A stretch of DNA of 64,000 bases. Origin: Cryobacterium tepidiphilum (GTDB taxonomy: Bacteria > Actinomycetota > Actinomycetes > Actinomycetales > Microbacteriaceae). A program made the position numbers and the translations under genes. The stretch is taken from NCBI RefSeq assembly GCF_003716325.1, contig NZ_RDSR01000007.1, positions 1 through 64,000 of the forward strand, read 5' to 3'. Each line of letters begins with the position of its first letter. Position 1 is the first letter of the stretch. Shown here in pieces: positions 25,632 through 33,918 of this stretch. The notes under the pieces are model-generated. The model saw nothing but the letters and a program-made list of their open reading frames with translations, ran no database searches and was not told where the DNA came from.

Positions 25632-26609
25632 GTGTCTGGAATCAAGACCAGCGGCGAAAAACGACTTGTCCTAATTTCAGGTCGAGCGCACCCACAACTT
25701 GCGGAGGACATCGCTGCTGAGCTTGGTTCCGAGCTGGTCGCCACCGACGCGCGCACCTTCGCCAACGGCGAGATCTACGCCCGCTTCGACGAGAGCGTGC
25801 GCGGCAGTGACGCGTTCGTCATCCAGTCGCACACCCAGCCGATCAACGAGTGGCTGATGGAACAGCTGATCATGGTCGACGCCCTCAAGCGGGCCTCCGC
25901 CAAGCGCATCACCGTCGTCGCCCCGTTCTACCCCTACGCCCGGCAGGACAAGAAGGGCCGCGGCCGGGAGCCGATCTCGGCGCGCCTCGTCGCCGACCTG
26001 TTCAAGGTCGCCGGCGCCGACCGCATCATGTCGGTCGACCTGCACGCGGCCCAGATCCAGGGCTTCTTCGACGGCCCCGTCGACCACCTGTTCGCCATGC
26101 CGGTGCTCCTCGAGCACATGCAGAAGATCCTCGACCCGTCGACCCTCACGGTCGTCTCGCCCGACATGGGCCGCGTGCGCGTCGCCGACATCTGGAGCGA
26201 CAAGCTCGGCGCACCGCTGGCCATCATCCACAAGCGCCGCGACCCGCTGGTGCCCAACCAAGTCTCCGTGCACGAGATCGTCGGCCAGGTCGAGGGCCGC
26301 GTGTGCCTGCTGGTCGACGACCTCATCGACACCGGCCGCACCATCGTGAAGGCCGCCGAAGCGCTGAAGGCTGCGGGCGCCATCGGCGTCGTCGTCGCCG
26401 CGACGCACGCCGTGTTCAGCGACCCCGCCGTTGAGCTCCTGCAGAACGAGGCGATCTCCTCCGTGGTCGTCACCGACACGCTGCCGCTCCCGCCGGAGAA
26501 GCATTTCCCCACGCTCACCGTGCTGTCGATCGCGCCGCTGCTGGCCCGGGCTATCCGCGCCGTGTTCGACGACACGTCGGTCACGAGCATGTTCGACGGC
26601 GCCGCGTAG
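25632..26609 (+). CDS. prs: Ribose-phosphate pyrophosphokinase
   Basis: This 325-residue enzyme converts ribose 5-phosphate and ATP to PRPP for nucleotide, histidine and tryptophan synthesis. The ATP-binding region RQDKKGRGREPISARL, the VDLHAAQIQGFF segment and the PRPP-binding VDDLIDTGRTI loop are intact. A GTG start immediately follows the glmU stop codon, so the two are translationally coupled, the usual actinobacterial arrangement. Confidence 0.97.
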   Translation: MSGIKTSGEKRLVLISGRAHPQLAEDIAAELGSELVATDARTFANGEIYARFDESVRGSDAFVIQSHTQPINEWLMEQLIMVDALKRASAKRITVVAPFYPYARQDKKGRGREPISARLVADLFKVAGADRIMSVDLHAAQIQGFFDGPVDHLFAMPVLLEHMQKILDPSTLTVVSPDMGRVRVADIWSDKLGAPLAIIHKRRDPLVPNQVSVHEIVGQVEGRVCLLVDDLIDTGRTIVKAAEALKAAGAIGVVVAATHAVFSDPAVELLQNEAISSVVVTDTLPLPPEKHFPTLTVLSIAPLLARAIRAVFDDTSVTSMFDGAA

Positions 26610-26646
26610 GCGCGTCGTTTCGCAGGCGCTTCACGGCGTCGAAACG

Positions 26647-26700
26647 GACACGTCCGGTCGAAACGGACAGGTGTACCCGTCGGTTTCGACCGAAACTGGC
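26647..26700. repeat. 54-bp intergenic hairpin element, family C copy 2
   Basis: The central arms CGGTCGAAAC and GTTTCGACCG pair perfectly. Compared with copy 1 the stem pair G-C at the GAGAC position has become A-T on both sides, a compensatory change. The outer part is decayed. It lies between the converging prs and gnd genes, 190 bases from copy 3. Confidence 0.8.
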
Positions 26701-26888
26701 CGTCTCGGCGCGCGGGCGACGTCGACAACGGATGCTGCCGCCCGCCTTCCGGGCACCAGTCGCCTGTGCGCCAGGGTGAGTGCTCCGGACGAGCTGGAGC
26801 GGCGCCGTTCAGCCGCGTCCGGAACCGGCAATCTCAGCGCGACGAAGTTGTCGTGCGAGGTCTGCAGGCACGCGGGGTGGGCGAAACG
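26701..26888. other. Spacer between two hairpin elements, no gene recognised
   Basis: The 358-base gap between prs and gnd holds two family C hairpins and this stretch. Reading frames here are short and lack ribosome binding sites. It may be a degenerate remnant: GCTCCGGACGAGC near 26782-26794 and CAGCCGCGTCCGGAAC nearby resemble broken pieces of the same elements. Confidence 0.4.
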
Positions 26889-26942
26889 GACAGTTCCGGA
26901 CGAGATGGACAGGTGGGCCTGTCTGTCTCGTCCGGAACTGTC
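26889..26942. repeat. 54-bp intergenic hairpin element, family C copy 3
   Basis: The arms GACAGTTCCGGACGAGA and TCTCGTCCGGAACTGTC are a perfect 17-bp inverted repeat. Relative to copy 1 a T-A pair in the stem is replaced by A-T on both sides. The element lies just after the gnd stop codon. Confidence 0.9.
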
Positions 26943-26967
26943 GATCTCGGGGCGCCGGGGGAGCGGG

Positions 26968-28419
26968 CTAGTGCGAGGAGCCCTCGGTCTCGACCTCGGT
27001 GCGGTCGCCCGACCACAGGGTGTGGAAGACGCCCGGCATGTCGACGCGCTTGTAGGTGTGGGCGCCGAAGAAGTCGCGCTGCCCCTGCACAAGGGCGGCC
27101 GGCAGGCGCTTCGCCGCGAGCGAGTCGTAGTAGCTGAGGGCCGCCGAGAAACCGGGCGCCGGGATGCCGGAGAGCGCGGCCGTCGACACGATGCGGCGCC
27201 AGGCCGCCTCACCGTCGGCCACGGCCTTGGCGAAGTAAGGGTCGACGAGCAGGGTCGGGATCGACGGGTCGTTCTCGTACGCCTCGACGATGCGGTTCAG
27301 GAACTGGGCACGGATGATGCAGCCGCCGCGCCAGATCGTGGCGATGGCGCCCTTGTCGATGTCCCAGCCGTACTTCTTGGCCCCGGCGATGATGGCGTCG
27401 AAGCCCTGCGCGTAGGCGACGACCTTGGAGGCGTACAGCGCTTTGCGCACGTCGTCCTGGAAGCCCTCGCCCACGTCCACCGGCTCGGGGCGCTCGGTGA
27501 CGCTCTCCTGCACCGCTTCGCGCTGCTCCGGGTGGCTCGACACGGCCCGCGCGAACACGGCCTCCGCGATGCCGCCGACGGGAACGCCGAGGTCCAGTGC
27601 GTTCTGCACGGTCCAGACACCGGTGCCCTTGGAACCCGCCTCGTCGAGCACGATGTCGACGAACGGCTTGCCGGTCTTGGCGTCCACCTGGCGGAGCACC
27701 TCGGCCGTGATCTCGATGAGGTAGCTCTCGAGGTCGCCCTCGTTCCACTTGACGAAGATGTCGGCGATCTCGGCGGGGGAGTGGCCGCCGACGTAGCGGA
27801 GCAGGTCGTAGCCTTCTGCGATGAGCTGCATGTCGGCGTACTCGATGCCGTTGTGGATCATCTTCACGAAGTGCCCGGCGCCGTCGGTGCCCACGTGCGT
27901 CACGCACGGCACGCCGTCGACGACCGCGGCGATCGACTCGAGGATCGGCCCCAGCGTCTTGTAGGCCTCGACCGATCCGCCGGGCATGATCGACGGGCCC
28001 TTGAGCGCCCCCTCTTCGCCGCCGGAGATGCCGGCGCCGACGAAGTTGATGCCCGTCTCGCTCACGGCCTTCTCGCGTCGGATGGTGTCGTGGAAGTCGG
28101 CGTTGCCGCCGTCGACGATGATGTCGCCGGGCTCGAACAATTCGGTCAGCTGGCTGATCACGGCGTCCGTGCCCTTGCCGGCCTGCACCATGATGATCGC
28201 GGTGCGCGGCTTCGACAGCGACGCCACGAAGTCCTCGATGGTCTCCGACGCGACGAACCCGGCTTCGGGGTGCTCCTCGAGAAGCAGGCGGGTGCGCTCG
28301 GGGGAGCGGTTGTAGACGGCGACAGTGTTCCCCTCGCGGCTGGCGAGGTTGCGGGCGAGGTTGGAGCCCATCACCGCCAGTCCGACCACGCCGATGTTTG
28401 CTGTCGCCTCTGATGTCAT
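26968..28419 (-). CDS. gnd: 6-phosphogluconate dehydrogenase, decarboxylating
   Basis: This 483-residue enzyme oxidises 6-phosphogluconate to ribulose 5-phosphate and CO2 with NADP. It has the Rossmann motif GVVGLAVMGSNLARNLA, YNRSPERT, the substrate-binding VGAGISGGEEGALKGPSIMPGG and catalytic GAGHFVKMIHNGIEYADMQ segments, and the C-terminal helical domain ending with the dimer tail. I chose the ATG at 28419 because GAGGGAG precedes it. An in-frame ATG seven codons earlier lacks this. It is divergent from a LacI gene, and an operator-like sequence lies between promoter and start. Confidence 0.95.
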   Translation of the reverse strand: MTSEATANIGVVGLAVMGSNLARNLASREGNTVAVYNRSPERTRLLLEEHPEAGFVASETIEDFVASLSKPRTAIIMVQAGKGTDAVISQLTELFEPGDIIVDGGNADFHDTIRREKAVSETGINFVGAGISGGEEGALKGPSIMPGGSVEAYKTLGPILESIAAVVDGVPCVTHVGTDGAGHFVKMIHNGIEYADMQLIAEGYDLLRYVGGHSPAEIADIFVKWNEGDLESYLIEITAEVLRQVDAKTGKPFVDIVLDEAGSKGTGVWTVQNALDLGVPVGGIAEAVFARAVSSHPEQREAVQESVTERPEPVDVGEGFQDDVRKALYASKVVAYAQGFDAIIAGAKKYGWDIDKGAIATIWRGGCIIRAQFLNRIVEAYENDPSIPTLLVDPYFAKAVADGEAAWRRIVSTAALSGIPAPGFSAALSYYDSLAAKRLPAALVQGQRDFFGAHTYKRVDMPGVFHTLWSGDRTEVETEGSSH

Positions 28420-28434
28420 TGCCACTCCCTCGTC

Positions 28435-28450
28435 GTTCAACCGTTTGCCC
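28435..28450. promoter_or_regulatory. LacI-type operator upstream of gnd
   Basis: The sequence GTTCAACCGTTTGCCC shares the 12 bases CAACCGTTTGCC with the palindrome in front of manD. It lies 16-31 bases upstream of the gnd ATG, between a TAGCCT box (minus strand) and the ribosome binding site, so a bound repressor would block transcription. One half-site is well conserved and the other is poor. Confidence 0.6.
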
Positions 28451-28559
28451 TCTTAGGCTAGCGGCCACGGATGTCGCGTGAGAGTCGCGGGCACGCGCAC
28501 GATACATTCGGATGCAGGTGGGTCGGTGTCCCACCGTCTTGCCAGGGATGAGTTGAACC

Positions 28560-29600
28560 GTGACCGATGAAGCAGCCCCGCCGTCCGCCGTCCCGGCGGG
28601 TCGCCGGGCGAAAGCGGCGACGATCTACGACGTCGCTCGTGCGGCCGGCGTGAATCCCTCCACCGTCTCGCGGGCGCTGAGCAAGCCCGGACGCATCAAT
28701 GTGAAGACCGAGGAGCGGATCCAGGCGGCGGCGAGGGACCTCAACTACCGGCTGAATCCGATGGCCCGCGCCCTGCCAACGGGCCGCACGCGTACCCTCG
28801 GCCTCCTCATCGCCGACATCACAAACCCGATGTTCTTCAACGTCGTGCGTGGTGCCGAGCGCGAAGCGACACGGCGCGGCTACACACTGGTGCTCGCCGA
28901 ATCGCAGGAGTCGGGAGAACGGGAGGCGGAAGCCGCCGAGCGGGTGCTGCCGTCGGTGGACGGGCTGGTGCTCGTGACCAGCCGACTCGCTGACGACCAG
29001 ATCCAGGATCTTGCCGAGCGGGGACCGCTCGTCGTTATCAACCGCGAAGTCGAGGGCGTGAACAGCGTCGTCCCGGAATTGGACCCGGGAATCGAGCAGG
29101 CCCTGGCGCACCTTGCCGAACTCGGGCACACCGCGATCGCGTTCCTGTCCGGGCCCGCGAATTCGTGGATGAACCGTGCCCGCCGGGAGAGCGTGCTTGC
29201 GAACGCTCCCTCGTGTGGGATGGCGGTCGCCGAAATCGGCCCTGCGGCGCCGACGCTCGATGGCGGGCGAGCGGCAATCGATGCCGTTGTCGCCTCCGGC
29301 GTGACGGCGGTGCTGGCATACAACGACCTCATGGCGATCGGGCTGATGCGGGCGGCCCAGGAGCGTGGCCTCACCGTTCCGGGCCAGCTCAGCATTATCG
29401 GCTTCGACGACATCTTCGGCTCCGACTTCACGTCTCCGCAACTGACAACGGTTCGCACGCCGCTCGGACGGATCGGGGAGGACGCCGTGCGGCGGGCGCT
29501 GGACCTGATCGACGACACCCCGACCGCGCCGGCCGCCACGGAGGAACCGCTGCTGACCGAACTCATCGTGCGCGGGTCCACCGGATCCGTCGACGGGTGA
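28560..29600 (+). CDS. LacI-family transcriptional regulator, probable sugar-acid (gluconate/mannonate) repressor
   Basis: This 346-residue regulator has the helix-turn-helix TIYDVARAAGVNPSTVSRALS near 21-41, with the hinge helix NPMARALPTG. It has a periplasmic-binding-protein-like effector domain starting at TRTLGLLIADITNPMFF and ending with FDDIFGSDFTSPQLTTVR. A GTG start follows AGGGATGAG. It lies between gnd and manD-gntK, both of which carry the CAACCGTTTGCC operator, so it probably represses both. The effector is likely gluconate, 6-phosphogluconate or another hexonate. This is inferred from context only. Confidence 0.88.
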   Translation: MTDEAAPPSAVPAGRRAKAATIYDVARAAGVNPSTVSRALSKPGRINVKTEERIQAAARDLNYRLNPMARALPTGRTRTLGLLIADITNPMFFNVVRGAEREATRRGYTLVLAESQESGEREAEAAERVLPSVDGLVLVTSRLADDQIQDLAERGPLVVINREVEGVNSVVPELDPGIEQALAHLAELGHTAIAFLSGPANSWMNRARRESVLANAPSCGMAVAEIGPAAPTLDGGRAAIDAVVASGVTAVLAYNDLMAIGLMRAAQERGLTVPGQLSIIGFDDIFGSDFTSPQLTTVRTPLGRIGEDAVRRALDLIDDTPTAPAATEEPLLTELIVRGSTGSVDG

Positions 29601-29603
29601 TGG

Positions 29604-29619
29604 TGGCAACCGTTTGCCA
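29604..29619. promoter_or_regulatory. LacI-type operator upstream of manD
   Basis: TGGCAACCGTTTGCCA is a palindrome with perfect 6-bp arms TGGCAA/TTGCCA and the central CG usual for LacI/GalR sites. It lies just after the regulator gene and about 110 bases upstream of manD. Confidence 0.75.
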
Positions 29620-29730
29620 ATTCTGGCTCCTCCGTGTTTCACTTGATGCTGGGTCCACCGTGCCGGCATGGCGGGACAGCTCTGCCCACCGGGTAACGTG
29701 AATCCAGACTCCAACACAAGAGGGAACGCA

Positions 29731-30969
29731 ATGAGAATCGAAAAGGCTGAGGTCATCGTCACCAGCCCGGACCGCAACTTCGTCACGCTGAAGCTGACAA
29801 CGGATGACGGCCTGACCGGCCTCGGCGACGCCACCCTCAACGGCCGGGAACTGGCGGTGGCCTCCTACCTCAGCGAGCATGTCGTGCCCCTCCTCATCGG
29901 CCGGGACGCCGCACAGATCGAGGACACCTGGCAGTTCCTGTACCGCAGCGCCTACTGGCGCCGCGGCCCCGTGACCATGGCCTCGATCGCCGCGGTCGAC
30001 ATGGCCCTCTGGGACATCAAGGGCAAGGCGGCCGGCATGCCGGTGTACCAGCTGCTGGGCGGCGCCAGCCGCGACCGGATGATGGCATACGGGCACGCCT
30101 CCGGAAAGGAGCTCCCGGAACTGTTCGACAGCATCCGTCACCACCAGGAGCTGGGTTACCGGTCGATCCGCGTGCAGACCGGCGTGCCGGGGCTGGAATC
30201 GATCTACGGCATCGCCTCCAACAAGGGCCTCCCCGGCAACGAGGGCGTGCGCTACGACCATGAGCCCGCCCAGCGCGGCGCGCTCCCGGCCCAGGAGGAC
30301 TGGGACACGCGCTCGTACCTGCGTCACGTGCCCACCGTCTTCGAGGCGGTCCGCAACGAGTTCGGCCCCGAAATGCCACTGCTGCATGACGGCCATCACC
30401 GGATGACGCCCCTGCAGGCGGCCAAGCTCGGCAAGTCGCTGGAGCCGTACGACCTGTTCTGGCTGGAGGACTGCACGCCGGCCGAGAACCAGGAGGGCCT
30501 GCGCCTCGTGCGCCAGCACACCACGACGCCCCTCGCCATCGGCGAGATCTTCAACACCGTCTGGGACTTCCAGTCGCTCATCAAGGAACAGCTCATCGAC
30601 TACGTGCGCGCGGCGTCCACCCACTTCGGCGGCATCAGCCCGCTCAAGAAGGTCATGGACTACGCGGCGATGTACCAGATCCGCTCCGGCTTCCACGGCC
30701 CCACCGACATCTCGCCGGTCGGCTTCGCCGCGCAGCTGCACGTCGGCCTCGCGATCCACAACTACGGCATCCAGGAGTACATGCAGCACGGCGACAAGAC
30801 CAACGCCGTCTTCGAGCAGGCGATGACGTTCGCCGACGGCTACCTCCACCCCGGCAACAAGCCCGGCCTCGGTGTCGAGCTCGACACGGACGAAGCCGGG
30901 AAGTACCCGTACGAGACCGCGTACCTGCCCTACAACCGGCTCGCCGACGGAACGGTGCACGACTGGTGA
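29731..30969 (+). CDS. manD: D-mannonate dehydratase (enolase superfamily, ManD/RspA type)
   Basis: This 412-residue enzyme of the mandelate-racemase subgroup removes water from D-mannonate to give 2-keto-3-deoxy-D-gluconate. Metal ligands are D220, E246 and E272. The ManD-specific catalytic residues R147 ([10 protein letters not shown]) and Y159 are at the same positions as in the Novosphingobium enzyme, with H222 and H322 as further acid/base residues. The C-terminus ending TVHDW is typical. The ATG follows AGAGGGAA. Some ManD-like proteins act poorly on mannonate and also use D-gluconate. Since gluconokinase follows by a four-base overlap and gnd is nearby, a gluconate link is plausible. 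Confidence 0.9.
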   Translation: MRIEKAEVIVTSPDRNFVTLKLTTDDGLTGLGDATLNGRELAVASYLSEHVVPLLIGRDAAQIEDTWQFLYRSAYWRRGPVTMASIAAVDMALWDIKGKAAGMPVYQLLGGASRDRMMAYGHASGKELPELFDSIRHHQELGYRSIRVQTGVPGLESIYGIASNKGLPGNEGVRYDHEPAQRGALPAQEDWDTRSYLRHVPTVFEAVRNEFGPEMPLLHDGHHRMTPLQAAKLGKSLEPYDLFWLEDCTPAENQEGLRLVRQHTTTPLAIGEIFNTVWDFQSLIKEQLIDYVRAASTHFGGISPLKKVMDYAAMYQIRSGFHGPTDISPVGFAAQLHVGLAIHNYGIQEYMQHGDKTNAVFEQAMTFADGYLHPGNKPGLGVELDTDEAGKYPYETAYLPYNRLADGTVHDW

Positions 30970-31535
30970 GCGCCATGACCCAGCCGACCGAAGAACGCTC
31001 CACGCAGGCCGCCGCCCCCCTGATTGTGGTCATGGGAGTCTCCGGTAGCGGCAAGTCCACGATCGGGGAGCTCATCGCCGACCGACTCGGCGTCCCGTTC
31101 GTCGACGCCGACTCGCTGCATCCCACCGCCAACGTCGAGAAGATGGCCTCCGGTACGCCACTGACGGACACGGATCGGTGGCCGTGGCTCGCGAAGGTGG
31201 GCCAGGTGCTCGCCGCCGCCGACGGCGGCCTTGTCGTGGCCTGCTCCGCCCTCCGGCGCCGTTACCGCGACGCGATCCTCGCCGAGGCTCCCGCCGCACT
31301 GTTCGTGCACCTGAGCGGCAGCAGGGAGGTCCTCTCATCACGTGTCGAGGGCCGGAGCGGGCACTTCATGCCTGCCGCTCTTCTCGACTCCCAGTTCGCG
31401 ACCCTCGAGCCGCTCGACGCCGACGAGCCGGGCGTGATCGTCGACATCAGCCCCGGCGTAACCGAGATCCTGACGGATGCCGTGAGCCGGGTGCGCGCGC
31501 ACCTCGCGTCAGGCGACGGGCGCGCCTCGGTCTGA
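30966..31535 (+). CDS. gntK: Gluconokinase (GntK/IdnK family)
   Basis: This 189-residue P-loop kinase phosphorylates D-gluconate to 6-phosphogluconate, the substrate of the nearby Gnd. Walker A is GVSGSGKS at 24-31, and [20 protein letters not shown] and [10 protein letters not shown] are the gluconate kinase signatures. The GTG start overlaps the manD stop (GTGA). An ATG three codons later is an alternative. The last codons and the stop lie in a 44-bp sequence that is exactly repeated 249 bases downstream at the end of the convergent LacI gene. Confidence 0.94.
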   Translation: MSAMTQPTEERSTQAAAPLIVVMGVSGSGKSTIGELIADRLGVPFVDADSLHPTANVEKMASGTPLTDTDRWPWLAKVGQVLAAADGGLVVACSALRRRYRDAILAEAPAALFVHLSGSREVLSSRVEGRSGHFMPAALLDSQFATLEPLDADEPGVIVDISPGVTEILTDAVSRVRAHLASGDGRASV

Positions 31536-31536
31536 C
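31493..31536. repeat. 44-bp direct repeat, left copy (3' end of gntK)
   Basis: This stretch is identical to 31742-31785. It covers the last 14 codons of gntK and its stop. On the other strand the same bases encode the last residues and stop of the convergent LacI protein, which at present uses only the right copy. The two copies flank 205 bases that hold two hairpin elements. Confidence 0.95.
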
Positions 31537-31573
31537 GGCTGGCGGCCGCACCCCTCTTCTCCCCATCACCGCC

Positions 31574-31634
31574 CGCGAGTGCGGCCTTTCTGCCGCCCGG
31601 CGGCGTCTGAGGCGGCCGTTAGCCCGCACTCGCG
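31574..31634. repeat. 61-bp intergenic hairpin element, family B/D copy (D1)
   Basis: The arms CGCGAGTGCGG and CCGCACTCGCG pair, followed inward by GCCGCC/GGCGGC. Outer flanks CCCCAT (31561) and ATGGGG (31643) extend the inverted repeat to 88 bases. It lies between two copies of a 44-bp direct repeat. Confidence 0.88.
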
Positions 31635-31657
31635 AGCGGGTCATGGGGTAGCTCTCC

Positions 31658-31718
31658 TGCGAGTGCGGCGTTTCTGCCGCCCGACGCGAGCGGAGGCGAC
31701 AGTTGGGGCGCATTCGGG
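31658..31718. repeat. 61-bp intergenic hairpin element, family B/D copy (D2), decayed
   Basis: It aligns without gaps with the element at 31574 (TGCGAGTGCGGCGTTTCTGC at the left end), but the right arm has several mismatches, so the stem is weaker. The two copies are in tandem 84 bases apart. Confidence 0.75.
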
Positions 31719-31741
31719 AGCGGGACGATGTCTCGGGGCGG

Positions 31742-31785
31742 GCGCGCGCACCTCGCGTCAGGCGACGGGCGCGCCTCGGTCTGAC
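31742..31785. repeat. 44-bp direct repeat, right copy (3' end of lacI-type gene)
   Basis: The sequence is identical to 31493-31536. Here it encodes, on the minus strand, the last eight residues and stop of the second LacI-family gene. In the left copy the same bases end gntK on the plus strand. Confidence 0.95.
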
Positions 31786-32780
31786 CGGGCACGCTCGGTC
31801 GAGTCCCGCACGATGAGGGCGGTGGGGATCAGCCCGGCCTCCTGGCCCATCGGATTCAGGATCTTGTGAGCGGCAAGCTCACCGAGCGCACGCGCTGAGC
31901 TTCCCACCGTGGTCAGGGCCGGCCAGGCCAGGCCGTCCTCCAGGGAGTCGTCGCAGCCGACGAGGCTGAGGTCGCCCGGCACGTCCTTGCCCGCCTCGCG
32001 GAGGCCGGCCAGGACGCCGAGCGCCATCTGGTCGTTGAATGCGATGACCGCGGTGGTGCCGTCCTGCGCCGCCTCGGCGGCAACCTGGCGGCCGGCCGTG
32101 CGCCCGGCACCGAAGTCGGCGCGCGTCGTGCTCCGGATGCGAAGGGGCAGCCCGAGCGCGGAGCAGGCGAGGGTCAGCGCGATGCGTTTCTGCCGCCCCG
32201 ACCAGGACTGCGCCGGTCCATCCACGTAGGTCAGCTGGCGGTGGCCGAGGCTGCTCAGATGGTTCACGGCCGCGGTGAAGCCGGGATGCACGTCGATGAC
32301 GACCTGCCCGAGACGCTTGGGGAGCTCCTCGGAGGTCTCCAGCATGCGGTTCGCCAGCACGACGGGCCGCCGGCTGGTCGCGGCGACGATCTGCTCGTCG
32401 CTCAAACGGCTCGAGGCGAGCACCAGCCCGTCCACCTGCGTCGACATCCGGCGAACCAGCCGGTTCTCGCGGTCGGGGTTCTCTCCGGAGTCGCCGATCA
32501 GCACGCCGATGTCCTGTGCCCCGAGCGCGGCCTCGAGGCCGGCGAGGAACGAGGTGTAGAACGGGTTCGTGATGTCGGGGAGGATCACGCCCACGTTGCC
32601 GGTCGACCCGGTGACGAGGCTGCGCGCGAGCCGGCTCGGAGTGTAGTCAAGGGCGATCGCGGCCTGGATGACGCGGCGCCTGGTCGAATCGACGACCGCG
32701 GGGGAGCCGCTGAGCGCACGGGACGCCGTCGCCACGGACACGCCTGCCGCCGCCGCCACACTACGAATCGTCGTCGCCAC
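31758..32780 (-). CDS. LacI-family transcriptional regulator, divergent from ABC importer
   Basis: This 340-residue regulator begins with the helix-turn-helix TIRSVAAAAGVSVATASRALS near 4-24 and hinge PSRLARSLVTG, and has a sugar-binding-type effector domain (VGVILPDITNPFY... VGCDDSLEDGLAWPALTTV). The GTG start lies at 32780. It is divergent from an amino-acid-type ABC importer, and several operator-like sequences lie in the shared 292-base upstream region, so it probably controls that operon and itself. The ligand is unknown. Its 3' end is encoded by a duplicated 44-bp sequence. Confidence 0.88.
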   Translation of the reverse strand: MATTIRSVAAAAGVSVATASRALSGSPAVVDSTRRRVIQAAIALDYTPSRLARSLVTGSTGNVGVILPDITNPFYTSFLAGLEAALGAQDIGVLIGDSGENPDRENRLVRRMSTQVDGLVLASSRLSDEQIVAATSRRPVVLANRMLETSEELPKRLGQVVIDVHPGFTAAVNHLSSLGHRQLTYVDGPAQSWSGRQKRIALTLACSALGLPLRIRSTTRADFGAGRTAGRQVAAEAAQDGTTAVIAFNDQMALGVLAGLREAGKDVPGDLSLVGCDDSLEDGLAWPALTTVGSSARALGELAAHKILNPMGQEAGLIPTALIVRDSTERARSDRGAPVA

Positions 32781-32847
32781 CTATGCCGCCAGACTTTGAA
32801 GTTGAACAAGACCGGGATCATGAAACCACAGCCCACGCCGACGCGGA

Positions 32848-32916
32848 TAACCGTTCGGTAACCGTTGGCCGAGCCCAGGTGGACCAGATTGCGTTTCACG
32901 AATGAAACCGGTTACA
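32848..32916. promoter_or_regulatory. Operator region between LacI regulator and ABC importer
   Basis: TAACCGTT occurs twice, at 32848 and 32859, one helical turn apart. Further right GTTTCA-CGAA-TGAAAC (32893-32908) and TGAAACCGGTTACA (32903-32916) are overlapping palindromes. The second has the AACCGGTT core with central CG that LacI/GalR proteins recognise. Together they suggest cooperative repressor binding. Confidence 0.6.
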
Positions 32917-33072
32917 TTAACCATAGCCGGTGCAGCAGCGCCGAACGGCCGGGGCGATGTTCCGGCATCGAACCCGGCGGAAGTTCCTTTCGCTCCTCCC
33001 TTTCAAACCAGATGTAAAGACGCGTCGTGCGAAGTTTGTGCATCGCCGCGCAGGCCAAGATTGGAAATCACA

Positions 33073-33912
33073 ATGATCCGCTCGCACATCAAGTCTTCGG
33101 TGGTGATCGTGGCGCTCGCATCGATGCTCGCGCTCACCGGTTGCACCTCGGGAGGCGACTCCGGTGCCGCCGGCGCCAACCCCGCCACTGCCAGCAAGCT
33201 GCAGGAAGTCGTCAAGCGCGGCACGCTCAAGGTCGGCGTCCTCCCCGACTACCCGCCGTACAGCTCGCAGGACGCCAGCGGCAAGATCGTGGGCTACGAG
33301 CCCGACATCGCCAAGGCTCTCGCCGACTCCCTCGGCGTCAAGCTCGAGATGGTCAACACCGATGGAACCAGCCGCAAGCCGGTCCTCGACTCCAACCGGG
33401 TCGACGTCGACATCGACGCCTTCACCGCGACCAACGAACGCGCCAAGGCCGTCGACTTCAGCATCCCCTACGTCGCCTCCGGCGCCCTGCCCCTGTTCCG
33501 CAAGGACAACCCGATCAAGAGCATCGAGGACCTCAAGGGCAAGAAGGTGTCCGTCGCCCGCGGCAGCACCAACGACACCCTGATGACCAAGCGCTTCCCC
33601 GACACCACCGTCGTGCGCTTCGACACCATCGCCGACGCCGTCCAGGCCGTGAAGTCCGGCAAGGTCGACGCCGTCATGGAGGGCTTCGCCACCGTTCGCG
33701 CCGAAGCGGAGAAGGACCCGTCCCTCGCCGTCCTCGACGTCGAGCCGATCAACCCGGCGCTCATCTCCATGGGCATCAAGACGGGCGACCAGGTGTGGCT
33801 CAACTACCTCAACAACTTCATCCGCAACCTGAACAGCTCCGGCGACAACGCTGCGCTGTACAAGAAGTGGTTCGACGCTGAGCTGCCTGCAGTGATCGCC
33901 TACCAGGGCTAG
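33073..33912 (+). CDS. ABC transporter substrate-binding lipoprotein (SBP_bac_3, polar amino-acid type)
   Basis: This 279-residue lipoprotein has a signal peptide ending in the lipobox LALTGC (Cys near residue 23). The mature family 3 binding domain begins KRGTLKVGVLPDYPPYSS, continues GYEPDIAKALADSLG and ends with the YKKWF segment. The fold is that of glutamine/histidine-binding proteins, but this operon also carries hydroxyacid enzymes and a LacI regulator, so the ligand may be an organic or sugar acid. A leader motif CCAGATGTAAAGACGCGTC at 33008-33026 is nearly repeated upstream of the binding protein gene at 38882. Confidence 0.9.
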   Translation: MIRSHIKSSVVIVALASMLALTGCTSGGDSGAAGANPATASKLQEVVKRGTLKVGVLPDYPPYSSQDASGKIVGYEPDIAKALADSLGVKLEMVNTDGTSRKPVLDSNRVDVDIDAFTATNERAKAVDFSIPYVASGALPLFRKDNPIKSIEDLKGKKVSVARGSTNDTLMTKRFPDTTVVRFDTIADAVQAVKSGKVDAVMEGFATVRAEAEKDPSLAVLDVEPINPALISMGIKTGDQVWLNYLNNFIRNLNSSGDNAALYKKWFDAELPAVIAYQG

Positions 33913-33918
33913 TCAGCA

